Shown here: positions 18,191-27,107 of the stretch, one piece after another
How positions within the stretch are numbered: position 1 is the first letter of the stretch
Layout: each line of letters begins with the position of its first letter
From: a virus
Strand: one strand, 5' to 3'
DNA: 41,026 nt
Virus record (IMG/VR): IMGVR_UViG_3300030061_000095
Span: 18,477 to 59,502 of that record
Position numbers and translations under genes: made by a program
The notes under the pieces: generated by a model
What the model was told of the DNA's origin: nothing
Seen by the model: the letters and a program-made list of their open reading frames with translations, nothing else
Databases searched by the model: none

Positions 18191-20917
18191 ATGGCAACTT
18201 ATGTTAATGATTTAAGACTCAAAGAAATTGCTACAGGTGATGAGTCGGGAACATGGGGATCATCGACCAATACGAATTTAGAGTTGATAGGTGAAGCTTT
18301 TAGTTATGGCACAGAAGGTATAACTACTAATGCTGATACACATACAACAACTATAGCAGATGGTTCTACTGATCCCGGTAGATCAATGTTTCTTAAATAT
18401 ACAGGTGCATTAGACTCTGCTTGTACTGTAACTATTGGACCAAACACAGTATCTAAACTGTGGTTTATAGAGAATGCTACAACTGGCTCACAGAATTTAG
18501 TTATAAGCCAAGGCACAGGTTCTAACGTAACTATACCAGCTGGTAAAACTAAAATTGTATACTCAGATGGTGCTGGTTCTGGTGGTGCTATGGTCGATGC
18601 ATTAGCATCTATTAATATAGAAACAAGCGGAATATTAGAAACCTCCGCATCTGTACAAACACCTTTAATAGAATTTACAGATGGTGATGATGCCATAACT
18701 ATAGCTGATGGAGGTCATGTAACTTTTGCTGGTAATATAGATGCTTCTAGCGGAACAATCAAATTAGATGGAAATCACCCAACAGCTACAGGTAACGTAG
18801 CTTTAGGAGACACAGCACTAGACTCACTAACAACAGGAACAGATAACGTAGCTGTAGGTAGTGACTCTGGTACTGGTGTTACCACAGGAGCAAACAATAC
18901 TTTTGTAGGACATGATTCTGGTACAGCAGTAACCACAGCAAGCGATAATACTGCTATTGGTTCTAACGCTTTAAAAACAGCAACCACAGGGCATAGTAAT
19001 ACAGCTATCGGTAAAGCTGCAGGTGAAGCAATAACAACAGGTGCTGAAAATGTATTCGTAGGTGAAAGAGCAGGAGATGCTGCAACCACAGGAAATAATA
19101 ACACAGGTGTTGGACACAAAGCTTTAAGTTCTGTAACTACAGCAAATTCTAATGATGCTTTTGGTAACGATGCTCTACAAGCATTAACGACAGGTACTAA
19201 TAATGTTGCAGTAGGTTCATTTGCTTTAGACGCTTTAACTGAAGCTTCTTATCATGTTGCAGTTGGTTATCAGGCTTTATCTGCTAACACAACAGGAACA
19301 CAAAATGTAGGAGTAGGCTGGAGTGCTTTATTAACAAACACCACAGGTAGTTACAACACAGCCATAGGAAGTTCTGCACTATATGCTAATACAACAGGTG
19401 CAAGTAATGTTGCTTTGGGCAGAGATTCTTTAGAATCAAATACTACAGGTGCAGAGAATACTGCGTTGGGTGCGAAAGCATTAAATTCAAATACTACAGG
19501 AAGCTATAACGTAGCAGTTGGTCGAAGGTCTTTGGAGGACAATACCACAGCTAGTAATAATGTTGCTTTAGGTTGGGGTTCTTTAACAGACAACACTACA
19601 GGAACACAGAATACTGCTTTGGGTAGAAGTGCTTTAGCTGCAAACAGTACAGGTGATGATAACACAGCAGTTGGTTATTTAGCTTTAGCATCATGCACAG
19701 TAAGCGATAATACAGCAGTTGGTTATTATGCTATGAATGCTACCACTACTGGTAGAATCAACACAGCAATTGGTTATAACGCCTTGGCAGCCACCACTAC
19801 AGGTGGTGATAATACAGCTTGTGGTGGTGCAGCTTTAGATGCAAATACTACAGGTAGTTCTAACACAGGATTAGGCTATGCAACTTTATCAGCAAGTACA
19901 ACTGCATCTAACAATACTGCTGTTGGTGCTTTAGCTTTACTTAATAACAGTACAGGTTCATATAACGTAGCCCTTGGTTATCAAACTTTAGATGCTAATA
20001 CCACAGGAGCAACAAATACAGGACTCGGAGCAGGTGCTTTAACATCAAACACTACAGGTGGGGATAACACAGCAGTAGGTTTTGATGCTCTAAAAGCGAA
20101 TACTACTGCTTCTTCTAATGTTGCAGTAGGAAGGTCAGCTTTAGATGCTAATAGTACAGGAGCAGAAAACGTAGCTTGTGGTCATTATGCTTTAGTTGGA
20201 GCATCTACTGCTGATAGAAACGTTGCTGTAGGTAAAAGTGCTTTAGATTCAATAACTACAGGTGGTAATAACGTAGGTATTGGCTATGCAGTATACGATG
20301 CTGCTACAACTGTTGCGGGAGCAGTTATTGTAGGGTACAACGGAGGACAAGGAGCAACCACAGCACACCAACAAGTAGCTTTAGGTTTTGAAACCACTTC
20401 TACAAATTTAGATGGTACAGTTACAATAGGAGGTAGTGTAGCTTCTGCTTCTAGTTCCACTAGGATGATAACTCTTGGGTATGGTTCTGATAGAACATAT
20501 ATACAACCCGGAGGATCATCATGGACTGGTACTTCTGATTCAAGACTAAAAGAAAATGTTGCAAACCATACATTAGGATTAAATTTTATAAATGCTTTAA
20601 GACCAGTTACTTATAATTGGAAAAAAGAAAAAGATGTAGACAATTCTTTAGCGTATTACAAAGAAGGTTCAAATAAGCGTGTAAATCAAGATACAGAAAC
20701 AGCAGATTTAAAACATGGCTTTATTGCACAAGAAGTAAAAACTGTTATGGATAGTAATAGTTTAGATTCAAAATCTTTTAATCTTTGGATGGAAATGGAT
20801 GATAGTACACAAGGATTATCAGAAGGAGAACTTATACCAATTCTAGTTAAGGCTTTACAAGAAGCTGATGATAAAATAGATGCGTTGACTACTAGAGTCA
20901 CGACATTAGAAGGATAA
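18191..20917 (+). CDS. Tail fibre with YadA-like repeats and S74 chaperone
   Basis: A 908-residue host-recognition fibre. Residues 1-140 form the virion-attachment part (MATYVNDLRLKEIATGDESG; GTWGSSTNTNLELI), of a type common in marine phages. Residues about 202-744 are 32 repeats of about 17 residues with consensus N-[TV]-A-[LIV]-G-x-x-A-L-x-x-N-T-T-G-x-x, like the head repeats of YadA-type trimeric adhesins. The C-terminal domain (782-908) is an intramolecular chaperone of the S74 type: SDSRLKEN provides the Ser782/Lys787 pair for self-cleavage, with HGFIAQEV and ELIPILVKALQEAD typical of the family. The trimer would fold, then release this domain. Ribosome binding site GAGG. Confidence 0.93.
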   Translation: MATYVNDLRLKEIATGDESGTWGSSTNTNLELIGEAFSYGTEGITTNADTHTTTIADGSTDPGRSMFLKYTGALDSACTVTIGPNTVSKLWFIENATTGSQNLVISQGTGSNVTIPAGKTKIVYSDGAGSGGAMVDALASINIETSGILETSASVQTPLIEFTDGDDAITIADGGHVTFAGNIDASSGTIKLDGNHPTATGNVALGDTALDSLTTGTDNVAVGSDSGTGVTTGANNTFVGHDSGTAVTTASDNTAIGSNALKTATTGHSNTAIGKAAGEAITTGAENVFVGERAGDAATTGNNNTGVGHKALSSVTTANSNDAFGNDALQALTTGTNNVAVGSFALDALTEASYHVAVGYQALSANTTGTQNVGVGWSALLTNTTGSYNTAIGSSALYANTTGASNVALGRDSLESNTTGAENTALGAKALNSNTTGSYNVAVGRRSLEDNTTASNNVALGWGSLTDNTTGTQNTALGRSALAANSTGDDNTAVGYLALASCTVSDNTAVGYYAMNATTTGRINTAIGYNALAATTTGGDNTACGGAALDANTTGSSNTGLGYATLSASTTASNNTAVGALALLNNSTGSYNVALGYQTLDANTTGATNTGLGAGALTSNTTGGDNTAVGFDALKANTTASSNVAVGRSALDANSTGAENVACGHYALVGASTADRNVAVGKSALDSITTGGNNVGIGYAVYDAATTVAGAVIVGYNGGQGATTAHQQVALGFETTSTNLDGTVTIGGSVASASSSTRMITLGYGSDRTYIQPGGSSWTGTSDSRLKENVANHTLGLNFINALRPVTYNWKKEKDVDNSLAYYKEGSNKRVNQDTETADLKHGFIAQEVKTVMDSNSLDSKSFNLWMEMDDSTQGLSEGELIPILVKALQEADDKIDALTTRVTTLEG
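18794..20422 (+). repeat. Array of 32 coding repeats of about 51 bases
   Basis: Each unit encodes 17 residues beginning N-[TV]-A-x-G (one unit has 16). The DNA copies differ widely in synonymous positions, so the array is old and kept at protein level. Such arrays are prone to length change by recombination. Confidence 0.88.
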
Positions 20918-20927
20918 GGAGTAAAAA

Positions 20928-21260
20928 ATGGCAGTAACAAAAACAATAACAAGTTGTACCCCATATGTTAACAGCAGTAGCAAAGTTGATAAATGGGAAA
21001 TAGAAATGACGTATACAAACGATAGTGAAGGTGATTCTACTTATTACACCTCTACTTTTAACACTATAGTTCCACAATTAGACGAAGACGGAGTTGCTAA
21101 CTTTACACTAAAAGCTAAAGGCAGTTGGACTAATGCAAACCTAGTAGCTATCTGTCCTGTATCGCAATGGGATGCAATATTTGCCAGTCAGGTAGATAGT
21201 GTTATTACTAATCCACCAGTAGAAAGTACACCAGACCAAGCGTTTAGCGTACCTAGTTAA
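20928..21260 (+). CDS. Hypothetical tail-region protein, 110 aa
   Basis: Ribosome binding site AAGGAG, ten bases after the fibre gene. A single beta-rich domain is suggested: KTITSCTPYVNSSSKVDKWE, IEMTYTNDSEGDSTYYTSTF, NFTLKAKGSWTNANLVAICP. The middle resembles small immunoglobulin-like or fibre-accessory domains, but nothing decisive is visible. The C-terminus is a proline-rich tail. Its position between the fibre and the oxygenase suggests a fibre-accessory or chaperone protein, inferred from context. It is coupled to the oxygenase gene by TAATG. Confidence 0.62.
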   Translation: MAVTKTITSCTPYVNSSSKVDKWEIEMTYTNDSEGDSTYYTSTFNTIVPQLDEDGVANFTLKAKGSWTNANLVAICPVSQWDAIFASQVDSVITNPPVESTPDQAFSVPS

Positions 21261-21961
21261 TGGCAGAAGTTACAGTACATAATATGCCTTCTGTTTTCGT
21301 TATGGAAACAGAGATGCCTTTAAGTATGGTGAATGACCTAAACGATTACCTTGATGAATATAAAGAAGACCAAGATAAAAAATCATTAGCTGATACTTTA
21401 GTAGGGCAAATATCTCAGGGCGAACAATTACTGATGGATAACGATGATCCTAGAGTGAAAGAGTATTCTGAGTTTATATGCAGTCTTGGTGCTGATTATG
21501 TAAATTACTTTTTTAACCAAACAGGCAATGTACTTAAAAATTCAAAAGCAGTATCAATAGACGAAACTTGGTCAGTACATAGTTATGAAGGCGACTATAA
21601 CCCCATACACGATCACGGCACAAAAACCATTATGGGAATATCAACTACTGGTTGGACAAAAGTACCTCAACAGATATTAGATCAACCTACCGCTGGCTCT
21701 CCAGAATACTCTTTGTATAACGCATCTGGTAGTTGCGATGGCTATATTGCTTTTAAATATGGTAGAAACGAAATAATGAATACAGAAAGACTTAGACCAC
21801 CTCAGTCTTTCGTAATGAAACCAGAAGTAGGAAAACTTTTAGTATTTCCTTCTTGGTTACAACACATGGTATATCCCTTTAGGGGAGAGGGAGAGAGAAG
21901 AACAGTAGCATCTAACCTTAATTGTTGGGATGTGCAGCCAACAGAAGATGCCACTAACTAG
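21260..21961 (+). CDS. 2OG-Fe(II) oxygenase family protein
   Basis: A 233-residue putative 2-oxoglutarate- and iron-dependent oxygenase of the group common in marine phages. Iron ligands are probably H117 and H119 in NPIHDHG and H202 in FPSWLQHMVYPF. The downstream GERRTVASN supplies an arginine that would hold 2-oxoglutarate. These enzymes usually hydroxylate proteins, nucleic acids or small molecules, and the substrate is unknown. The gene lies between fibre and tail-hub genes, overlaps the hub gene by 14 bases and starts on the stop of its neighbour. It is therefore made with tail proteins, which would be reachable substrates. Confidence 0.85.
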   Translation: MAEVTVHNMPSVFVMETEMPLSMVNDLNDYLDEYKEDQDKKSLADTLVGQISQGEQLLMDNDDPRVKEYSEFICSLGADYVNYFFNQTGNVLKNSKAVSIDETWSVHSYEGDYNPIHDHGTKTIMGISTTGWTKVPQQILDQPTAGSPEYSLYNASGSCDGYIAFKYGRNEIMNTERLRPPQSFVMKPEVGKLLVFPSWLQHMVYPFRGEGERRTVASNLNCWDVQPTEDATN

Positions 21962-23792
21962 ATATACATTTAAACCCGGTATTAATAAAGAGGGTACTTC
22001 ATACAGTAATGAGGGTAATTGGTTTGATGCTGATAAGATAAGATTCCGTTCAGGTCGTCCAGAAAAAATAGGTGGATGGGTTAAAAAATCTTTAAATAGT
22101 TTTTTAGGTTCAGCAAGAAAATTACATCAATGGGTATCATTAGATACAGATAAATTTATATCTTTAGGCACACATTTAAAGTTATATTTATTACAAGGTA
22201 ATACCTTTTACGATATAACTCCTATAAGAGCAACTACTACTAATGGAGTTACTTTTGCAGCTACTAATGGTAGTTCTACTATAACTGCTACTGATTCTAC
22301 TCATGGAGCAAACAAAGGTGATTTTGTAACATTTGCACAAGCTGTGTCATTAGGTGGCAATATAACTGCTGCTGTATTAAATCAAGAGTATGAAATAGCT
22401 AGTGTTACAGATGTTAATACTTTTACGTTTACAGCTAAAGATACATCAGGTGTTACAGTAACTGCTAATGCAAGCGATACAGGTAATGGTGGTTCTGGTG
22501 TAGATGGATCATATCAAATAAATATAGGTTCTGATTTTTATACCAGTGGATTTGGATTTGGTTCAGGTACATGGGGTCAAAGTACATGGGGTGGTGGTAT
22601 TAATAGTTTTTCTACACAGCTTAGATTATGGACTATGGATAATTTTGGAGAGGATTTAGTATCTAATCCTAGAGGTGGTAGTATTTATTATTGGGATAAA
22701 ACTAATGGTGTAACAACAAGAGCAGTAGATTTTTCTACTTTATCAGGCGCATCAGATACACCAACAATAGCTAATCAAATATTAGTATCAGAAATAGATA
22801 GACATATTATATGTATGGGTGCTAATCCAATAGGAAGTTCCACACAAGACCCTATGCAAATACGATGGTCTGATCAAGAAAATGCAGCGCAATGGACACC
22901 TAAAACTGATAATACTGCTGGTGGATTAAGACTATCATCAGGTTCAGAAATAATAGGAGCAATAAGAACTAGACAAGAGATAGCTGTGTTTACAGATACT
23001 GCTCTTTATTCTATGCAGTTTATAGGTCCACCTTTTATATTTGGAGTAAATTTAATTACAGAGGGCATAAGTACAGTGTCACCACAATCTTTTATAAATG
23101 CAAATAATGTAGTTTACTTTATGGATCAAGATAATTTTTATATGTATTCAGGAACAGTGCAGTCATTACCATGCACAGTAAGAGCATATGTATTTGAAGA
23201 TTTTAATTATGCGCAAACAAGAAAAACTTTTGCTACAAGAAATGCACAGTTTAATGAAGTATCTTGGTTTTATTGTTCAGGTAGTTCAGATGAAGTAGAT
23301 AGATATGTTACTTATAATTATCTTGAACAAACTTGGTCTATAGGCACATTGCCTAGAGTATCTTGGATGGATGCAGGTAGTGCTAGTGATAATCCATTAG
23401 CAGCTGGTTCAAGTGGTACTACAACAAATTATCTCTATGAACATGAAGTAGGTTCTAATGATGATGGTTCTGCTATGACTGCATTTGTTGAAAGCGCAGA
23501 TTTTGATACAGGTGATGGAGATCAGTTTATGTTTATTAAAAGATTAATACCTGATGTGTCTTTTATAGGAACAGATACAGCACCTGAACTGACATATTCA
23601 ATTAAAACAAGAGACTTTCCTTTAGGTAGTTTAAACACTGCAACTACTGCAACAGTTACTAACACTACTGGTGTGGCTTATGTTAGAGCAAGAGCAAGAC
23701 AAATGCGAGTAAGAATAGAAAGTACAGATACAGATAATACATGGAGGTTAGGTGATACAAGGTTTGATATAAAAGTAGATGGTAGAAGATGA
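21948..23792 (+). CDS. Tail hub / DNA stabilisation protein (P22 gp10-like)
   Basis: A 614-residue protein counted from the ATG at 21948 (MPLTRYTFKPGINKEGT), which fits better than an in-frame ATG at 21930. The N-terminal KPGINKEGTSY...GNWFDADKIRFRSG leads into beta segments with repeated Trp (SLDTDKFISLGTHLKLYLLQ; PMQIRWSDQENAAQWTPKTD), a GAIRTRQEIAVFTDTALYSM stretch and QFIGPPFIFGVNLIT. This is the pattern of gp10-type tail hub proteins of P22-like short tails, which close the portal channel after packaging. A W-G ladder (FGSGTWGQSTWGGG) is inserted in the middle. It supports a podovirus-like tail. Confidence 0.8.
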   Translation: MPLTRYTFKPGINKEGTSYSNEGNWFDADKIRFRSGRPEKIGGWVKKSLNSFLGSARKLHQWVSLDTDKFISLGTHLKLYLLQGNTFYDITPIRATTTNGVTFAATNGSSTITATDSTHGANKGDFVTFAQAVSLGGNITAAVLNQEYEIASVTDVNTFTFTAKDTSGVTVTANASDTGNGGSGVDGSYQINIGSDFYTSGFGFGSGTWGQSTWGGGINSFSTQLRLWTMDNFGEDLVSNPRGGSIYYWDKTNGVTTRAVDFSTLSGASDTPTIANQILVSEIDRHIICMGANPIGSSTQDPMQIRWSDQENAAQWTPKTDNTAGGLRLSSGSEIIGAIRTRQEIAVFTDTALYSMQFIGPPFIFGVNLITEGISTVSPQSFINANNVVYFMDQDNFYMYSGTVQSLPCTVRAYVFEDFNYAQTRKTFATRNAQFNEVSWFYCSGSSDEVDRYVTYNYLEQTWSIGTLPRVSWMDAGSASDNPLAAGSSGTTTNYLYEHEVGSNDDGSAMTAFVESADFDTGDGDQFMFIKRLIPDVSFIGTDTAPELTYSIKTRDFPLGSLNTATTATVTNTTGVAYVRARARQMRVRIESTDTDNTWRLGDTRFDIKVDGRR

Positions 23793-23956
23793 GTGAAGTA
23801 TTTAATGTAAACGCTCCATTAGAAATACCACCTGAAGAGTATAGTGCAGATTATATGCGTAGGTTAATAAATCAACTGCGTTTAAACTTTGTACAAATAG
23901 ATGCACCTGATACTATTAGAGAGGTATCACAAGCATTTGATTGGTATATTTCATAA
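23789..23956 (+). CDS. Very small protein, 55 aa
   Basis: A short gene beginning in the last codons of the tail hub (ATGA overlap) and ending on the start of the next gene (TAATG). The sequence starts MSEVFNVNAPLEIPPEEYSA, continues DYMRRLINQLRLNFVQIDAP and ends in FDWYIS. The double coupling, a full-length open frame and an RLINQLRLNF helix argue it is translated. Small proteins of this kind after the gp10-like gene occur in related phages. Function is unknown. A GTTTAAAC site lies inside at 23880-23887. Confidence 0.75.
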   Translation: MSEVFNVNAPLEIPPEEYSADYMRRLINQLRLNFVQIDAPDTIREVSQAFDWYIS

Positions 23957-24288
23957 TGGCAAATAGATATACAGAAGTATTAACAACATTATCATCAACA
24001 GATGCAACAAGTGTATACACAGTACCGGACAATAAAAGTGCAATAGTAAAGACATTAAGTGCTTACAATTCTGATGGTAGTAGTGCATATACTTTAACAG
24101 TACAGTTGACAGACACTAGCGAAAGTACGACAGTTACTTGGGATGTAGAGTCAATAGCAACGAATACACGTAAAGGTTTTTTAACTAACGGAGAGGTGTT
24201 AGTTTTAGATGAATTAGATATAATAAAGCTGACTGCAAGTTCAGCAAATAAATTTCACATCGTAATAGGTGTGTTGGAAATAGATTAG
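23956..24288 (+). CDS. Small beta-rich structural protein, 110 aa
   Basis: Starts at the ATG overlapping the preceding stop. An upstream in-frame start at 23941 would lie inside the neighbour and is less likely. The sequence MANRYTEVLTTLSSTDATSV, YTVPDNKSAIVKTLSAYNSD and the C-terminal NKFHIVIGVLEID suggest one beta-sandwich domain of the kind seen in small phage tail or neck proteins. It is rich in S, T and aliphatic residues, with no cysteine and no enzyme motif. It is the last gene before the internal virion block. Confidence 0.7.
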   Translation: MANRYTEVLTTLSSTDATSVYTVPDNKSAIVKTLSAYNSDGSSAYTLTVQLTDTSESTTVTWDVESIATNTRKGFLTNGEVLVLDELDIIKLTASSANKFHIVIGVLEID

Positions 24289-24297
24289 GAGACCACT

Positions 24298-25968
24298 ATG
24301 AGTAACTTTCCACTAAAAGACGCAGCAGAACAACTAGCCAGACAGGGTAGATATGGCGATACTATGATGGTTCACATGAACCCCATAGAGGTTGATGCTT
24401 TGGCAAAACTATCTCCTACTGGTCAGTTGACCACTAACCCACAAACAGGGCAACCAGAGGCGTTTCTGCCACTTATAGGCTCATTGATTGCACCAACACT
24501 ATTAGGTGGCACAGCATTAGCTGGAACATTAGGAACAGTAGGAGCATCTGCATTAGGTACAGGACTAGGTACTATTGCTGAGGGTGGTAGTCTTAAAGAA
24601 GGTATAACAGCTGGACTGACAGGAGCAATAACAGGTGGTTTACTAAAAGGATTTATGCCGGGTGCGCCTACAGAAATACCCGGAACTGAAGCTGTAACAG
24701 AAGCATTGCCATCAGGTGTAACTGGACCACCAGTAACTACACCAGCAGTACCAGCACAAAGTGTACCTATGCCTGAGATAAATACTTTAGCAGATTTAAA
24801 TGCAGCAACTACAGGAACATTAGGATTACCAGATGCTTCAATACCCACTTCAGGTGGATTTTTTAATCAAGTAGGAAGAAATTTAGGATTTACTCCGGGA
24901 GCAAGTGATGCAGCTATACAAGCTGGAGAAGGCATAAGTCAATCACAAGCTTTTCAGTCACAGTTTTTACCAGCAGCAGCATCAGGATTAGTTGGTGAAA
25001 TGTATGTGCCAATGGATATGGATATACCAGAAGAAAAAGATTCGTTTGGAGACTATGAAGGTCCTTATATGCCAACAGAACAAAGAAGTATGATTCCGGG
25101 AAGTGGGGGTGATCCATTAGCATCAGCTTTTGGCGGTGAACAAATGCTTATAGGAGGCAATCCTTTTCCATCAGGACCTGAGTTTGAAGAGGGAGGCAAA
25201 GTAGATTCACCTTCAGCTTTCAGTTTTTTACCTTCAATGTCAGGGTTAGCATTAGCTGGTAAAGCAATGGAAGGTATGGGTATACAAGGAATAATACCTT
25301 CACTTATGGACATGAATAAAAAAGATGAACCAGTAAATGAAACTAAAGTAGATCAAGAAAATAAACGTCAAATGATTGGAACTGTACCATTAGATATGGT
25401 GCAAGGTATGGATGCTATGCAAATGCCTATGGAAATGTTAGAAAAAGGTGGCATGCCTTTACAGAATCCTCAAAAAGCTGATCTTGATAATGATGGTGAA
25501 CTATCTTCATATGAAAGAACAAGAGGTAAAGCTGTTGAAGAGAACATGAAAAATATAGGTGGTCTTATAAAGATGGCTAATGGTCGTACACCTGCACAAG
25601 CACAAATAGAAGAAAGCGCAGAAACTTTAGAACGCAGAAGAATAGATGATGCTATAAGAAAACAAGTAGAAGAAACTATGTCAGCACCTATGATTGATCC
25701 AAGACTAGGTAGAATGGCTGACCCTATTAGTACACCTGTACAAAGAAGTTTAAACGATGTGATGACACCACAGCCTTTTCAAGCACCATCATTAGCAGAT
25801 ATAAGAAATATGCAAAGTCAGGCTTTAGATGCTAGGTTTGATCCTGAAGGATTTAATAGACAATACAATCCTGTTGTTAGAGGAATAGAGGCAGTATCAC
25901 CTGTCCTTACTAAAGGTGCTTTAGAACTATATGAAGCTATAGACGAATATAGAAAGAGAGATAACTAA
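24298..25968 (+). CDS. Internal virion/ejection-type protein with EF-hand loop, 556 aa
   Basis: Preceded by TTAGGAGA. The N-terminal RQGRYGDTMMVHMNPIEVDA region is a start I recognise from marine podovirus-like internal proteins. A glycine/alanine-rich, membrane-active-looking stretch follows (about residues 58-125, with LLGGTALAGTLGTVGASALG), then a proline-rich linker and a helical C-terminus. At residues 395-406 DLDNDGELSSYE is a perfect 12-residue calcium-binding EF-hand loop (D1, D3, D5, G6, L8, E12). Two short motifs, FEEGGKV and LEKGGMP, recur in other genes here. Likely role: component injected with DNA or lining the ejection channel (inference). Confidence 0.68.
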   Translation: MSNFPLKDAAEQLARQGRYGDTMMVHMNPIEVDALAKLSPTGQLTTNPQTGQPEAFLPLIGSLIAPTLLGGTALAGTLGTVGASALGTGLGTIAEGGSLKEGITAGLTGAITGGLLKGFMPGAPTEIPGTEAVTEALPSGVTGPPVTTPAVPAQSVPMPEINTLADLNAATTGTLGLPDASIPTSGGFFNQVGRNLGFTPGASDAAIQAGEGISQSQAFQSQFLPAAASGLVGEMYVPMDMDIPEEKDSFGDYEGPYMPTEQRSMIPGSGGDPLASAFGGEQMLIGGNPFPSGPEFEEGGKVDSPSAFSFLPSMSGLALAGKAMEGMGIQGIIPSLMDMNKKDEPVNETKVDQENKRQMIGTVPLDMVQGMDAMQMPMEMLEKGGMPLQNPQKADLDNDGELSSYERTRGKAVEENMKNIGGLIKMANGRTPAQAQIEESAETLERRRIDDAIRKQVEETMSAPMIDPRLGRMADPISTPVQRSLNDVMTPQPFQAPSLADIRNMQSQALDARFDPEGFNRQYNPVVRGIEAVSPVLTKGALELYEAIDEYRKRDN

Positions 25969-27107
25969 TGGGAATGTCAGGCGGTTCTGGTAAAGGAGGA
26001 GGCTTCAATACAGGTCAATTTGGAGGCTTTGATCCGTTTCCTATTGGACCTGTAGGCGGAAGGACTTCAGGTAAAGCTAATACAGGTATGGTAGGTGGAT
26101 TTTCTGATATACAAAGAATGCCACCTAGACCTTCATTGCAACAACAATATGCAGGTCTTAATGCAGGAGTTAGAGGATTTGAACCTTTAGGTATTAGAGG
26201 ATATACACCACGTTTATATGAACAACCTATGCAATCATACGGAGGATTTAATCCATTTGGATTTAATTCTTTTCAAGGCAATCCTTTTAGAAATCCAATA
26301 AGTTTACCTTTTCTTGGACCTATAACTTCTCCTATACAACCTGCATTACCATCAGAAATACCTAACTTTAATAATGCTTATGCTGGGCAATTAGATATGC
26401 CACCACAATTTGATCAGCTAGATAGACAAAATTATGAACGACAAGAAATGGAAGATTATCAAGCACCTCCTACTTATGAAACACAAGTAGTACAAGGTGG
26501 TAGAGATATAGTAAATAGAATTGATCCTCCTGTAGTACAACCTGTTGAACCTGTAACACAACCAATTCAAACACCACAACCATCTTTAAGTAGACAAGAT
26601 TATGAAAGATTAGAAATGGGTCCTAATATAAATATAGGTAAAGCAGGTGGCGGTAGAGTACAAGGATTTGCAGAAGGTGGTATGCCAGAAGAAAATCAAA
26701 CTGGCGAAAGATTAGAAGAAGAAACAATTATGGCATTAATGGGTAAACATCCTAATCCAAAAGAAATATTTACAAAGTATCTACAAGTTTATGGTGAAGA
26801 AGGTTTGATGGCTTTAGCAGCAGAAGTAGAACAAATGATGTCATCACAAGGTAGAATGATTGATGGACCGGGAGGTGGAGTAGATGATTTTGTTCCAGCT
26901 ATCATAGATAATATGCAACCAGCAGCTTTATCAAAAGATGAATATGTTATACCAGCAGATGTGGTTGCACACGCAGGTGATGGTTCAAGTGAAGCTGGTG
27001 GCAAAAAATTTGATCAATTAGTTTCAAGAGTTAGAAAAACTAAAACAGGTAACACCACTCAACCAGAACAAATAGAGTTTGAAGAAGAGATACAACAGAT
27101 TACATAA
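25968..27107 (+). CDS. Internal virion-type protein, 379 aa
   Basis: Starts on the preceding stop (TAATG). The N-terminus is glycine-rich and looks disordered (MGMSGGSGKGGGFN), followed by a long P/Q/N-rich linker. Only the C-terminal 140 residues look folded: RVQGFAEGGMPEENQ, EEETIMALMGKHPNPKEIFT, then GPGGGVDDFVPAIIDNMQPA and the LSKDEYVIPADVVAHAGDGS segment ending in FDQLVSRVRK. This last block (DGPG-x-DD...LS-x-EYV-P-V-x-HxGDGS) is shared by many marine phage proteins next to large internal virion proteins. No enzyme motif is visible. A virion core protein is likely, with the exact role unknown. Confidence 0.68.
   Translation: MGMSGGSGKGGGFNTGQFGGFDPFPIGPVGGRTSGKANTGMVGGFSDIQRMPPRPSLQQQYAGLNAGVRGFEPLGIRGYTPRLYEQPMQSYGGFNPFGFNSFQGNPFRNPISLPFLGPITSPIQPALPSEIPNFNNAYAGQLDMPPQFDQLDRQNYERQEMEDYQAPPTYETQVVQGGRDIVNRIDPPVVQPVEPVTQPIQTPQPSLSRQDYERLEMGPNINIGKAGGGRVQGFAEGGMPEENQTGERLEEETIMALMGKHPNPKEIFTKYLQVYGEEGLMALAAEVEQMMSSQGRMIDGPGGGVDDFVPAIIDNMQPAALSKDEYVIPADVVAHAGDGSSEAGGKKFDQLVSRVRKTKTGNTTQPEQIEFEEEIQQIT

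Noticed and set aside
17406-20422. CRISPR-like or satellite repeats
   Set aside because: The periodic DNA encodes regular protein repeats with diverged synonymous positions and no constant repeat with unique spacers.
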